Shown in pieces: positions 6,980-14,048 of a stretch of 15,190 nucleotides of DNA. Positions within the stretch are counted from its first letter, which is position 1, and each line of letters opens with the position of its first letter. The notes under the pieces are model-generated. The model saw only the letters and a list, made by a program, of their open reading frames with translations. It was not told the DNA's origin and did no database searches. Both the position numbers and the translations under genes were made by a program. The stretch is from positions 1 to 15,190 of the forward strand of contig CAIWHI010000678.1 in the NCBI GenBank assembly GCA_903912435.1, written 5' to 3'. The stretch is from an uncultured Bacteroidota bacterium. GTDB taxonomy: Bacteria; Bacteroidota; Bacteroidia; Chitinophagales; Chitinophagaceae.

Positions 6980-7016
6980 CAGTTAATACTTAAGCATGTT
7001 ATTATCTTATTTTCAA

Positions 7017-8003
7017 CTATCTTTTCCAGCCTAGCTCATCAAATCCTATCATCCTGTTTAGGTCTGCATCCCACACCTTTAGGCGCAGGCAGGCTGCTAT
7101 ATCACTTGGGCTTAGGGTGGTTACCTTTGCCTTTTGCAACTCAGGTATAGCGGCCATAGCTTCCGGCAGTCGGTAGAAAGGAATTTTGGCATTCAAATGA
7201 TGAATATGGTGGTAACCAATATTGGCTGTAACCCACTGCATAAACGGATTTAACTCCATATAGCTCGATGATTCCAGTGCAGCATCACTATATGTCCAAT
7301 CCTGGTTTTTCCTGAATTTCACACCTGGGAAATTGTGCTGTGCATAAAACAGGTATGAACCTAGCATTTGAGACAGGAAGAAGGGCAGGAAAAAGGCCAG
7401 GAAGAAAGTAAGCCATCCGAAATGCACCACAAAGAACACACCCATTGATACGTGCAATATGATTACGGCAAGCGAATCCCAATGCCTGCGTGGATTGCTC
7501 ACAAACGATGAGATACACATACCAAACATGAAGGTAGTGAAGTAGGCAAAGAACATATTAATGGGATGCCGGATAGCCAGATAAACCATCCGTTCATTTT
7601 TAGTAGCCTCAAAAAATTTTTGTCGGGTCATTATGGGGAATGAACCAATACTAGCACTAAACAGCTTGGCATTATGTGCATGGTGATGGTCGTGGCTACG
7701 TTTCCATATATTGGGAGGCGTAATCATATATATACCGAATATAGTAAATATCAAATCTGCCGCTTTAGAACCCCTTAAGATAGTATGGTGTTGGAAATCG
7801 TGGAAGATGATAAAAAACCGGGCAAGTAGCATGGCCACAAACACACTGCAAAGTATGCGTGCAAAAATATTGGATACATATACTGAGCCCAATATAGACC
7901 CAATTAATAAAAAAAGAGTAGTAAGTGTATGATACCAGCTTCTCCACCTTATTTCTTTGGCGTATGGTTTGGTAGCAAGAATAAGTTCTTTTCCTGTAAG
8001 CAT
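7017..8003 (-). CDS. Membrane fatty acid desaturase family protein
   Basis: 328 residues with the three histidine boxes of the membrane di-iron desaturase family: HDFQHH (68-73), HDHHH (104-108) and HHIHH (265-269), plus QHN at 222-224. Hydrophobic segments lie around residues 28-66, 84-97, 150-168, 179-196 and 198-219, so the boxes would face the cytoplasm. Members introduce a double bond into acyl chains of membrane lipids using O2 and an electron carrier; position and substrate cannot be told, and a hydroxylase or carotenoid-type activity is possible because these share the same boxes. Transcribed alone, with a hairpin terminator. A full promoter-like element ends only four bases before the ATG, suggesting a leaderless mRNA. 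Confidence 0.9.
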   Translation of the reverse strand: MLTGKELILATKPYAKEIRWRSWYHTLTTLFLLIGSILGSVYVSNIFARILCSVFVAMLLARFFIIFHDFQHHTILRGSKAADLIFTIFGIYMITPPNIWKRSHDHHHAHNAKLFSASIGSFPIMTRQKFFEATKNERMVYLAIRHPINMFFAYFTTFMFGMCISSFVSNPRRHWDSLAVIILHVSMGVFFVVHFGWLTFFLAFFLPFFLSQMLGSYLFYAQHNFPGVKFRKNQDWTYSDAALESSSYMELNPFMQWVTANIGYHHIHHLNAKIPFYRLPEAMAAIPELQKAKVTTLSPSDIAACLRLKVWDADLNRMIGFDELGWKR

Positions 8004-8349
8004 TATGCAAATTTAAGCAACATTCAGAAATAACAATAATCGGGCTGCAATATAGACGTTAATTTAGTGTTGTTTGGCATAAATTTAGGTTGTGTATAAC
8101 CAAAACTTATAGGCCAAATTGCGTCTATTATATCAAATTGCCGTTAAAACGGTGTGTATAAAAAGAAAAACTGATACAGATGTTTTTTATAGATAATTAT
8201 TCGTCTACGATAAAACACTGATAATCATTCGATTGAAAAATAATAGCTATTTTTTGCTCCATTTTTATTAGATTAAACAAAATTGGGGCAAAAATTTATG
8301 CTCAATTTTCAAATATAGTGATTGCGAAATCGCAAAAACCCAAATAATT
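8004..8349. other. Intergenic region upstream of the desaturase gene
   Basis: 346 bases, AT-rich. It contains the desaturase promoter at its left end, a 5-bp hairpin CCGTT/AACGG near 8142-8153, and at the right end a short palindrome TTGCGA-AA-TCGCAA (8322-8335), 14 bases after the nucleotidyltransferase stop. That palindrome lacks a T run on the minus strand, so it is a weak terminator candidate. A 21-codon frame on the minus strand (8197-8262) is too short and featureless to call. Confidence 0.5.
8008..8036 (-). promoter_or_regulatory. Promoter of the desaturase gene (near-leaderless)
   Basis: Minus-strand TTG (8036-8034), an 18-base spacer, then TAAATTTG (8015-8008), an exact TAnnTTTG box, ending four bases before the ATG. 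Transcription would start at or within a few bases of the start codon. Confidence 0.5.
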
Positions 8350-9348
8350 TTACCCAAGGTCAATTTCGGTATTATCACCAATATTCAAGCTTTGGCTTAG
8401 GCCCCTTATAAAGGCATCATTACCAATTATAGACGAGTTTAATACCACCTGTTGCAGCTCGGCATAGGACCCAATTATAGAATCTTTTACTATAGACGAC
8501 TCCAGCTTGGTATGCTCACCAATGGTTACATTTGGCCCTATAATGCAATGCCTGATAATGCACCCCTCGGCAATATTTACCGGATGGATAATCACCGACT
8601 CGGGATAACTGACAGGTTCTTTTGCCGGATGGTGTTCTTCCATCTGTTTCAGCAGGATGGCATTTGTAGATAACAAAGTTGCTTTTTTGCCACAATCAAA
8701 CCAGTTATTCACCCTGAAAGCATGCAGGGGAATCCCATCTTCCAGCATATGCTGCAAAGCATTGGTGAGGTGGTATTCGCCATTTTCATCAGCCTTGTCG
8801 CTTAGGTGGCGTTCCAGGGCTTCATACATGGCCTTTGTTTCCTTGATATAGTATATGCCCACCATCGCCATATTGCTCTTTGGTATCAGTGGCTTTTCCA
8901 CCATGCGCACCACCATATCCTTATCATTCAGTTCGGCCACTCCAAACCCGCGGGGGTCGTCTACCTTCCTCACCCCAATCTGCGATAAAGCACTATCTAT
9001 AGTAGCCTTTACATTATAGTCGCACACCGTATCACCCAGCACTATCATTACCTCATCCTCACCAACGGCTTCCTTAGTAAGCCAAATAGCATGGCCTGTA
9101 CCACGTCGGTCGTTTTGGGTCACAAAAGTATAGGTAATATTGGGGTAGGTCTTCTCTATATATCGCTGTATCTTATCACCTAGATAACCGATAACAAAAA
9201 CAAATTCGAGTACACCCGCCTCAATTAACTGGTCTACTATTACACCAAGAATTGTTTTTCCGGCTATGGGAATCAATGCTTTGGGCTGTGTATATGTAAG
9301 CGGCCGCAACTTTGTGCCTGCACCTGCAACGGGTATTATGGCTTTCAC
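8350..9348 (-). CDS. Sugar-1-phosphate nucleotidyltransferase (RmlA/GlmU-like) with hexapeptide-repeat tail
   Basis: 332 residues. The N-terminal NTP-transferase domain (about 1-230) has the nucleotide-binding loop AGAGTKLRPLTYTQPKALIPIAGK (family consensus GxGtRLxPLTxxxPKxllpv; Lys replaces the first Arg), LGDT with a metal-binding Asp, VEKP and NNWFDCGKKATLL. From about residue 245 the sequence turns into left-handed beta-helix repeats (IIHPVNIAEGCIIRHCIIG, VTIGEHTKLESSIVKDSIIG), as in long-form thymidylyl/uridylyltransferases. The enzyme should make an NDP-sugar for surface glycans; which sugar and nucleotide is unclear. The start is GTG (9348-9346), since no ATG precedes the conserved MKAIIPVAG-type beginning. 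A -7-like TACTTTTA (one mismatch) lies about 18 bases upstream. It could supply activated sugar to glycosyltransferases such as those at the left end, but that is only inference. Confidence 0.9.
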   Translation of the reverse strand: MKAIIPVAGAGTKLRPLTYTQPKALIPIAGKTILGVIVDQLIEAGVLEFVFVIGYLGDKIQRYIEKTYPNITYTFVTQNDRRGTGHAIWLTKEAVGEDEVMIVLGDTVCDYNVKATIDSALSQIGVRKVDDPRGFGVAELNDKDMVVRMVEKPLIPKSNMAMVGIYYIKETKAMYEALERHLSDKADENGEYHLTNALQHMLEDGIPLHAFRVNNWFDCGKKATLLSTNAILLKQMEEHHPAKEPVSYPESVIIHPVNIAEGCIIRHCIIGPNVTIGEHTKLESSIVKDSIIGSYAELQQVVLNSSIIGNDAFIRGLSQSLNIGDNTEIDLG

Positions 9349-9424
9349 AAAAGGGGATTAAGTCGTAAAAGTAATATTTAATGCGGAATAATGTCCTGTC
9401 CTTAATTGGAAATTAATGTTAGTA

Positions 9425-9464
9425 AAACCCGGCAAGACTATTCAATTAATAATAGCCTTGCCGG
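9425..9464 (-). terminator. Intrinsic terminator of the aldo/keto reductase gene
   Basis: CCGGCAAG (9429-9436) pairs with CTTGCCGG (9457-9464), and inside it CTATT pairs with AATAG with one A/C mismatch between. This gives a 13-bp stem with an 8-base loop. On the minus strand TTTT follows after the stem. It starts 20 bases after the stop. Confidence 0.85.
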
Positions 9465-9483
9465 ATGAGTATTTATTTATTGA

Positions 9484-10467
9484 TTAAGGCACCAATGGTT
9501 TTGTACCCATTATTTCATCTATTTCGGTTATTATAGCAGGGGTAAATTTTGGATAAACCTCCAACGCCTTTAGATTCTCGGTTAATTGTTGTTCGCTGGT
9601 TGCACCAAGTATTGCCGTCGTTACATTAGGGTTATGAATGCACCATGCTATAGATAAGGTAGCCAAGGAGGTATTCATTTCATGAGCCACTTTTTCCAGT
9701 TGTTTAACCCTTGCCAATTTGTCGTCCTGCATCATCCTATCCTTTAGCCATGCATAGTTGGATATAGACAGGCGGGAACCTTCAGGAATACCATCATTGT
9801 ATTTACCAGTAAGCAATCCCGATGCCAATGGGCTCCAGATAGTAGTACCCATTCCCACATTCCTGAAGATGGTATAGTAATCGTGCTCCATCTTTTGGCG
9901 TTCAAACAGGTTATATTGTGGCTGTTCCATTGCAGGGCCTATCAGTCCCAATTCTTTAGCCACACCATGTGCCTCCATTATCTCAGCCGCACTCCACTCA
10001 CTGGTACCCCAGTAGAGTATTTTGCCTTGCTGAATCAATATATTCATGGTCCACACTATCTCCTCCATAGGTGTTTCCCTATCAGGACGGTGGCAGAAAA
10101 ACAAATCCAGATAATCAACCTGCAGTCGCCTGAGGGCAGCATGGCAGGCCTCGGTAAGGTGCTTGCGGCTAAGGCCACGCTGGTTAGGCTTATTGTCCTT
10201 ACCATATAAGCCAAAAAATGCCTTGCTGGATACACAATAAGTAGTGCGGTCCCAGTTTTTGCGTGCCAATACCCTGCCCATCATTTCTTCACTGCGACCG
10301 GCTTCATAAGCCTCCGCATTGTCGAAGAAGTTGATACCCTCATCATAAGCCATACCCATCAGGTGGTCGGATGCTTTATCATCCACCTGTTTTGAAAATG
10401 TAACCCAACTACCATAAGAAAGCGCACTCAGTTGCAATCCCGTTCTTCCCATTCTCCTGTATTCCAT
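9484..10467 (-). CDS. Aldo/keto reductase (potassium-channel beta-subunit / YghZ-like branch)
   Basis: 327 residues forming one (beta/alpha)8 AKR domain. The catalytic tetrad is visible: Asp49 and Tyr54 in FFDNAEAYEAGRSE, Lys82 in SSKAFF, and His126 in FFCHRPD. Other family marks are MEYRRMGRTGLQLSALSYG at the N-terminus, WGTSEWSAAEI, EQPQYNLFER, SPLASGLLTGKY, and the cofactor-binding AILGATSEQQLTENL, typical of the AKR6/AKR14 branch. Such enzymes reduce aldehydes or ketones with NADPH in the cytoplasm; the substrate is unknown. Single gene with a strong terminator. Its upstream side is an AT-rich direct repeat tract that begins a few bases before the ATG, so its promoter must lie inside or just beyond that repeat. 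Confidence 0.93.
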   Translation of the reverse strand: MEYRRMGRTGLQLSALSYGSWVTFSKQVDDKASDHLMGMAYDEGINFFDNAEAYEAGRSEEMMGRVLARKNWDRTTYCVSSKAFFGLYGKDNKPNQRGLSRKHLTEACHAALRRLQVDYLDLFFCHRPDRETPMEEIVWTMNILIQQGKILYWGTSEWSAAEIMEAHGVAKELGLIGPAMEQPQYNLFERQKMEHDYYTIFRNVGMGTTIWSPLASGLLTGKYNDGIPEGSRLSISNYAWLKDRMMQDDKLARVKQLEKVAHEMNTSLATLSIAWCIHNPNVTTAILGATSEQQLTENLKALEVYPKFTPAIITEIDEIMGTKPLVP

Positions 10468-10472
10468 GATGT

Positions 10473-10560
10473 CAAATTAAAAAGTTAAAATTCAAAAGTT
10501 AAAAGTTAAAAAGTGCAGCTGATAAATTCAAAAGTTAAAAGTCAAAATTCAAAAAGTGCG
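10473..10560. repeat. AT-rich imperfect direct repeat tract
   Basis: The 16-mer TTCAAAAGTTAAAAGT occurs exactly at 10491-10506 and 10527-10542, and each copy is followed by AAAAAGTGC (10508-10516 and 10551-10559). This gives two diverged units of about 40 bases. The tract lies directly upstream of the aldo/keto reductase start and supplies several TTTTG and AACTTTT blocks on its coding strand. Confidence 0.75.
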
Positions 10561-10630
10561 TATTTTGAAATCCGCCGATTTAACAATGATCAAAAGGAGC
10601 TGTTAATGATTTTTCTTGCCTGCGTTGTCA

Positions 10631-10690
10631 CCCCTCTACATTTTACTGCCTGTCCGCCGTGGCGGAAGAGTGGCCGGGGGGTGAGGACAC
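10631..10690 (+). repeat. Second copy of the GC-rich palindromic repeat, intergenic
   Basis: TCCGCC (10653-10658) and GGCGGA (10661-10666) form a tight hairpin. It is flanked by GCCTGTCC on the left and AGAGTGGCCGGG with a GTGAGG end on the right. The flanks match the element at 1266-1318, while the stem sequence differs but still pairs. This compensatory pattern suggests the structure is what is conserved. Confidence 0.65.
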
Positions 10691-10720
10691 TTTTGGCCAA
10701 AGCAATCCAAACCCCACCCA

Positions 10721-11950
10721 TTATATCATATATACCACCAACCCATCTCTCAACTTAGGTTCGAACCAAGTACTCTTAGGCGGCATTACATTACCACTAT
10801 TAGCTATAGTAAACAATTGCTGTATAGTAACCGGGTACAACGAAAAAGCAGCAGCCATATCCTTGCTATTCACTCGCTTTTCTAGTGCACCCATACCCCT
10901 GATACCGCCAACAAAATCAACCCTTTTATCCACCCTTGGGTCTTTAATGTCCAGCAATTTGTCCAATACCCTTTGTTGCAAAATGCTTACATCAAGTACA
11001 CCTATAGGGTCTTCGCTCCAGGTGCCGGGTTTAGCCACCATTTTGTACCAGCCACCGTCAATATACATACCAAATTCGTGCAGGTGATCAGGCTTAATGG
11101 CATGTTCCGCCTTGGTAATTTCAAAATCATTACCCAATGCAGCAATAAAAGATTCGGTGGTATGGCCATTAAGGTCTTTTACCACCCTGTTATAATCCAT
11201 AATCTTCAACTGGCTTGCAGGGAAGATGCAGGTAATAAAATAGTTGATTGGTTCATTCGTGGTCAAATCAGCACTCTGCTCATGGCAAACCTTAGCCGCC
11301 GATGCCGCCCTGTGGTGGCCATCAGCAATATAGGTGCATGGCACATCAGTAGCAAAATTGGTAGTGATAGCCGCAACCTTAGTAGCATCATTCACTACCC
11401 AAATGATATGCCTGATACCATCACTTGCGGTGAAGTCATTCTCAGGCTGATTGTTTTTCTTCCAGTCTTCAATAATGCCATCCACACTTGGGCAGTCGTT
11501 ATAAGCCAGGAAAACTACCCCAGTCTCAGCCCTTGTGGTTGAAATATGGTTAATCCTGTCCAGTTCCTTTTCAGGGCGGGTAAACTCGTGCTTCTTAATA
11601 ATGCCATTATCATAATCCTCTATTGACGAACCGCAGATAAGCCCTGTCTGTGAGCGGCCATCCATCACCAACTCATATATATAATAACAAGGCTGTGCAT
11701 CCTGAATGAGTACCGCAGTCTTAATAAATGCATCCAGATTTTCCTTAGCCCTGTCGTATACATCCTGGCTATACACATCAATATAAGGTGGGAGGTCAAT
11801 CTCAGACCTTGTTACATGATAGAAATTGAATGGTTCTCTCATGAATTCGCGAGCCTCATCAACACTTACCACATCATAAGGAAGCGTAGCAACCTGTGCT
11901 GCCAGATGTTTTACCGGCCTAAGGCCTTTAAACGGTGTAATTTTTGCCAT
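10721..11950 (-). CDS. DUF1015 family protein with ParB-like DGHHR motif
   Basis: 409 residues, full length for DUF1015 (COG4198-like). Recognised by KITPFKGLRPVKHLA and LPYDVVSVDEAREF at the start, KKHEFTRPEKELDRINH, YIADGHHRAASAAK (residues 208-220) and the end block NVMPPKSTWFEPKLRDGLVVYMI. The DGHHR motif resembles the phosphate-binding signature of the ParB/sulfiredoxin-like fold, to which SerK-type free-serine kinases belong. The gene follows serC on the same strand after 143 bases. DUF1015 genes beside serC, often with serA, are common in anaerobes and Bacteroidota as far as I recall, so a role in phosphoserine metabolism is plausible but inferred. No signal peptide or membrane segment, so cytoplasmic. 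The gap upstream holds a 16-bp palindrome. No clear terminator follows; the GC-rich palindrome lies beyond its stop. Confidence 0.88.
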   Translation of the reverse strand: MAKITPFKGLRPVKHLAAQVATLPYDVVSVDEAREFMREPFNFYHVTRSEIDLPPYIDVYSQDVYDRAKENLDAFIKTAVLIQDAQPCYYIYELVMDGRSQTGLICGSSIEDYDNGIIKKHEFTRPEKELDRINHISTTRAETGVVFLAYNDCPSVDGIIEDWKKNNQPENDFTASDGIRHIIWVVNDATKVAAITTNFATDVPCTYIADGHHRAASAAKVCHEQSADLTTNEPINYFITCIFPASQLKIMDYNRVVKDLNGHTTESFIAALGNDFEITKAEHAIKPDHLHEFGMYIDGGWYKMVAKPGTWSEDPIGVLDVSILQQRVLDKLLDIKDPRVDKRVDFVGGIRGMGALEKRVNSKDMAAAFSLYPVTIQQLFTIANSGNVMPPKSTWFEPKLRDGLVVYMI

Positions 11951-11976
11951 AATACTCCATGCCCCCTAAAGGGCTT

Positions 11977-11992
11977 TTCACCTATAGGTGAA
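11977..11992. repeat. Perfect 16-bp palindrome upstream of the DUF1015 gene
   Basis: TTCACCTATAGGTGAA is its own reverse complement and lies 26-42 bases before the DUF1015 ATG, next to a smaller stem GCCC/GGGC (11961-11974). It could be an operator for a dimeric regulator or a hairpin in the leader between serC and DUF1015. Confidence 0.5.
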
Positions 11993-12093
11993 TTTTAAAG
12001 TGAACAATTCTAAAACCTTTTCAGGCCAATATATCTAAGCATTATCTCCATTATGTGGTAATGGGCGATAATCCTGGTCAAAACAATTACCAT

Positions 12094-13161
12094 CTACCCC
12101 CTAAACCCCTCAATCAATCCTGCCAAAAACTCCACATCTGCTACCGATACCGAGTTGTACATCGATACCCTGAACCCACCTATTGAGCGGTGGCCCTTTA
12201 CACCTGCAATATTATTCTTATCGCACAAATGCAAAAATGCCGCCTCATTTTCAGGTGTATTGGCAGTAAATGTGGCATTCATCAGGCTGCGATGAGCTTT
12301 GTATTGGACGTGTGCCGTAAAGACAGGGCTATTGTCAATGGCAGTATATAATAGGTGTGCTTTTTTACGGTTGCCTTTTTCAATTGCTTCTAGTCCCTTA
12401 TCCTTAGTCCACCTCAGCATCAGCAAGCTGGTATATACCCCAAACACATTTGCAGTATTGAGTATGGAGTTTTCCTTTACCTGTGCCTTATAATCGAGCA
12501 TAGGCGGCAGGGAGCGCACTATTTTATCTTGTAAGTCTTTTTGAATCACCACCAGGGCCAATCCAGCGGTGCCCAGGTTTTTTTGTGCTGCAGCATAGAA
12601 AAGCGAATATTGACTATAGTCGCGCGCCAGGCTGAAGATATCACTACTCATATCGGCCACTAATGGCATACTGGTTTTGGGCACATGATGGTATTGGGTA
12701 CCGTAAATGGTATTATTGGTGGTCATGTGCAGGTAGGCTAGTTGGTCGGGAATATTTCCGGGCCACTCGGGTAGGTGGCAATACCTGTCCTGTTTAGAGG
12801 AGGCTAAAATCTGCACATCACCATAATGGGTAGCATATTCCAGTGCTTCCTCAGCCCAGTGGCCACTGTCAATATATCCTGCCGAACCATTTTGGGGCAG
12901 AAAATTCATGGGTATCATGCAAAACTGCATCCTGCCACCACCTTGCAGCCACAATACATCGTAGGCATCACCAATACCACAAAGTTCCTTTACCAGGCTC
13001 TTACTTTCCTCCACTATATCCAGGAATTCCTTTCCCCGGTGGGGCAGTTCCAGTATTGATAGGCCAGTATTGGCATACTTACGCACCGCTTTAGATGCAT
13101 CGTGGAGTACCTCGGGCGGCAATGCTGCCGGCCCTGCATTGAAATTGATTTTAGTTTGCAT
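12094..13161 (-). CDS. serC: Phosphoserine aminotransferase
   Basis: 355 residues, the normal length for SerC (EC 2.6.1.52), a PLP-dependent class V aminotransferase. It converts 3-phosphohydroxypyruvate and glutamate to O-phosphoserine and 2-oxoglutarate in serine synthesis, and can act on the pyridoxine-pathway analogue. Marks are INFNAGPAALPPEVL, ELPHRGKEF, LWLQGGGRMQF (phosphate-binding loop), NNTIYGTQY, LVADMSSDIFS (cofactor Asp), the PLP lysine in AAAQKNLGTAG (Lys194), and the substrate-binding end GHRSIGGFRVSMYNSVS. That last block differs slightly from the usual GGmRASiYNA. Its start overlaps the tail of the DUF502 gene by 11 bases, so the two are co-transcribed. serA is not next to it in this window; DUF1015 follows directly instead. 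Confidence 0.95.
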   Translation of the reverse strand: MQTKINFNAGPAALPPEVLHDASKAVRKYANTGLSILELPHRGKEFLDIVEESKSLVKELCGIGDAYDVLWLQGGGRMQFCMIPMNFLPQNGSAGYIDSGHWAEEALEYATHYGDVQILASSKQDRYCHLPEWPGNIPDQLAYLHMTTNNTIYGTQYHHVPKTSMPLVADMSSDIFSLARDYSQYSLFYAAAQKNLGTAGLALVVIQKDLQDKIVRSLPPMLDYKAQVKENSILNTANVFGVYTSLLMLRWTKDKGLEAIEKGNRKKAHLLYTAIDNSPVFTAHVQYKAHRSLMNATFTANTPENEAAFLHLCDKNNIAGVKGHRSIGGFRVSMYNSVSVADVEFLAGLIEGFRG

Positions 13162-13738
13162 CGTCCTGTTCTTCTACTGTTGTAATACCACCACTTACTG
13201 CAAATTTCATGGCCTCGCCTGCGGTCATATCCTTGGCAGGCTTCACGTTTTTCGATTCGGTAATAATCACCCACCCCGATATAGCATAGGCATGGGGCAT
13301 ATAGACCGCCACCTTACCCTCCATACCAAAATGGCCCATATCTTTCTGGGTCATAAACCCTATACGCCAAATCTCAGGGTTCACATTCACACATACCCAA
13401 ACAGGTTTGTTGAAACGTTTCTTATCGCCTACAAATGACTTAATAACATCTCTGATGCTTGAATAAATATACTTTACACCGGGTGTATGCTCCAGCAGGC
13501 TGGCAAAAGAATCGAAAATCCATTTACCAATAAAGAATCTGGTACCCAGATAACCTATCAATGTTACAGTGCCTATAATAGATATAAAGCCCGCCCCCTT
13601 GGGTATCCCCTTTACCTGAACCAGATTATCAACACCTGTAAATATAGAGAAGAGCACATAGCCGGTAATGGCTATGGGACTCAATAATAATAAGCCCTGT
13701 AAAAACGACCTGAATAAGACAGCAGCAAAGCGGCGCAT
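13151..13738 (-). CDS. DUF502 family membrane protein
   Basis: 195 residues from the chosen ATG 13738 (MRRFAAVLFRSFLQGLLLLSPIAITGYVLFSIF). This matches the usual DUF502 beginning: a basic start, then a first membrane helix. A second helix follows (GAGFISIIGTVTLIGYLGTRFF), then FASLLEHTPGVKYIYSSIRDVIKSF, the family's HELP/IYssiKqv-like block, and a soluble beta-rich tail. The function of the family is unknown. An upstream ATG at 13762 would add eight residues, but the exact promoter box TACCTTTG lies between the two ATGs, so the inner start is preferred. The 3' end overlaps serC by 11 bases. Joint expression with serC need not mean a shared function. Confidence 0.85.
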   Translation of the reverse strand: MRRFAAVLFRSFLQGLLLLSPIAITGYVLFSIFTGVDNLVQVKGIPKGAGFISIIGTVTLIGYLGTRFFIGKWIFDSFASLLEHTPGVKYIYSSIRDVIKSFVGDKKRFNKPVWVCVNVNPEIWRIGFMTQKDMGHFGMEGKVAVYMPHAYAISGWVIITESKNVKPAKDMTAGEAMKFAVSGGITTVEEQDDAN

Positions 13739-13743
13739 GGCGG

Positions 13744-13751
13744 CAAAGGTA
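13744..13751 (-). promoter_or_regulatory. -7 promoter box of the DUF502-serC unit (near-leaderless)
   Basis: Minus-strand TACCTTTG, an exact TAnnTTTG match, ends five bases before ATG 13738. It decides the start choice for the DUF502 gene and implies a very short or absent leader. No clear -33 TTTG is visible. Confidence 0.5.
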
Positions 13752-14048
13752 CAGGGTATCATGCAAATATTAAATGTTAAATCATTGGGGACTAAGGTAA
13801 AATCAAGGTTTTCTTATTTGTATTTGATTTCAATGTAGGGCAAGAGTACCAGAATGAAGACAATACCGGAAAACATTTGGTTTCCAAAATTTTGCTGGAT
13901 TTTACTGCCTAAATAGGCATCCAATCGCCTTATTCACGGCTTTTTTGCCTGCTAATAGGCCCTTGTTAAATATAATTGATTAATTTGCAATGCTGTTGTT
14001 TCATTTAATCACAGGTTTTATTACTTTTACTCCGAAGAAAAATTTTTT
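13752..14048. other. Divergent intergenic region between DUF502 and the secreted protein gene
   Basis: About 300 bases. It holds two short GCCT...AGGC stems, at 13907-13918 (AAAT loop) and 13947-13960 (GCTAAT loop), and a promoter-like element for the rightward gene near its right end. A 20-residue frame at 13854-13916 has no supporting feature. Confidence 0.5.
13996..14029 (+). promoter_or_regulatory. Possible promoter of the secreted protein gene
   Basis: TTG (13996-13998), a 23-base spacer, then TACTTTTA (14022-14029), seven of eight bases of TAnnTTTG, 19 bases before the ATG. The -33 box and the long spacer are weak. Confidence 0.35.

Noticed and set aside
8197..8262. 21-residue frame on the minus strand in the desaturase upstream region
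   Set aside because: Too short, with no hydrophobic or charged pattern and no start-site context beyond an AT-rich stretch.
8322..8335. TTGCGA/TCGCAA palindrome as terminator of the nucleotidyltransferase gene
   Set aside because: On the minus strand no T run follows, and the stem is only 6 bp with a 2-base centre. It is noted as a short palindrome only.
10473..10560. AT-rich tandem tract as a CRISPR array
   Set aside because: There are only two diverged units without spacers of fixed length, and no cas genes are present.
13854..13916. 20-residue frame on the plus strand upstream of the secreted protein
   Set aside because: It ends inside a short GCCT/AGGC stem and has no supporting composition or ribosome-binding signal.
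13907..13960. Two GCCT...AGGC stems as a riboswitch or CRISPR-like repeat
   Set aside because: The stems are only 4 bp with unequal loops and there are just two of them; no repeat-spacer structure or larger fold could be drawn.
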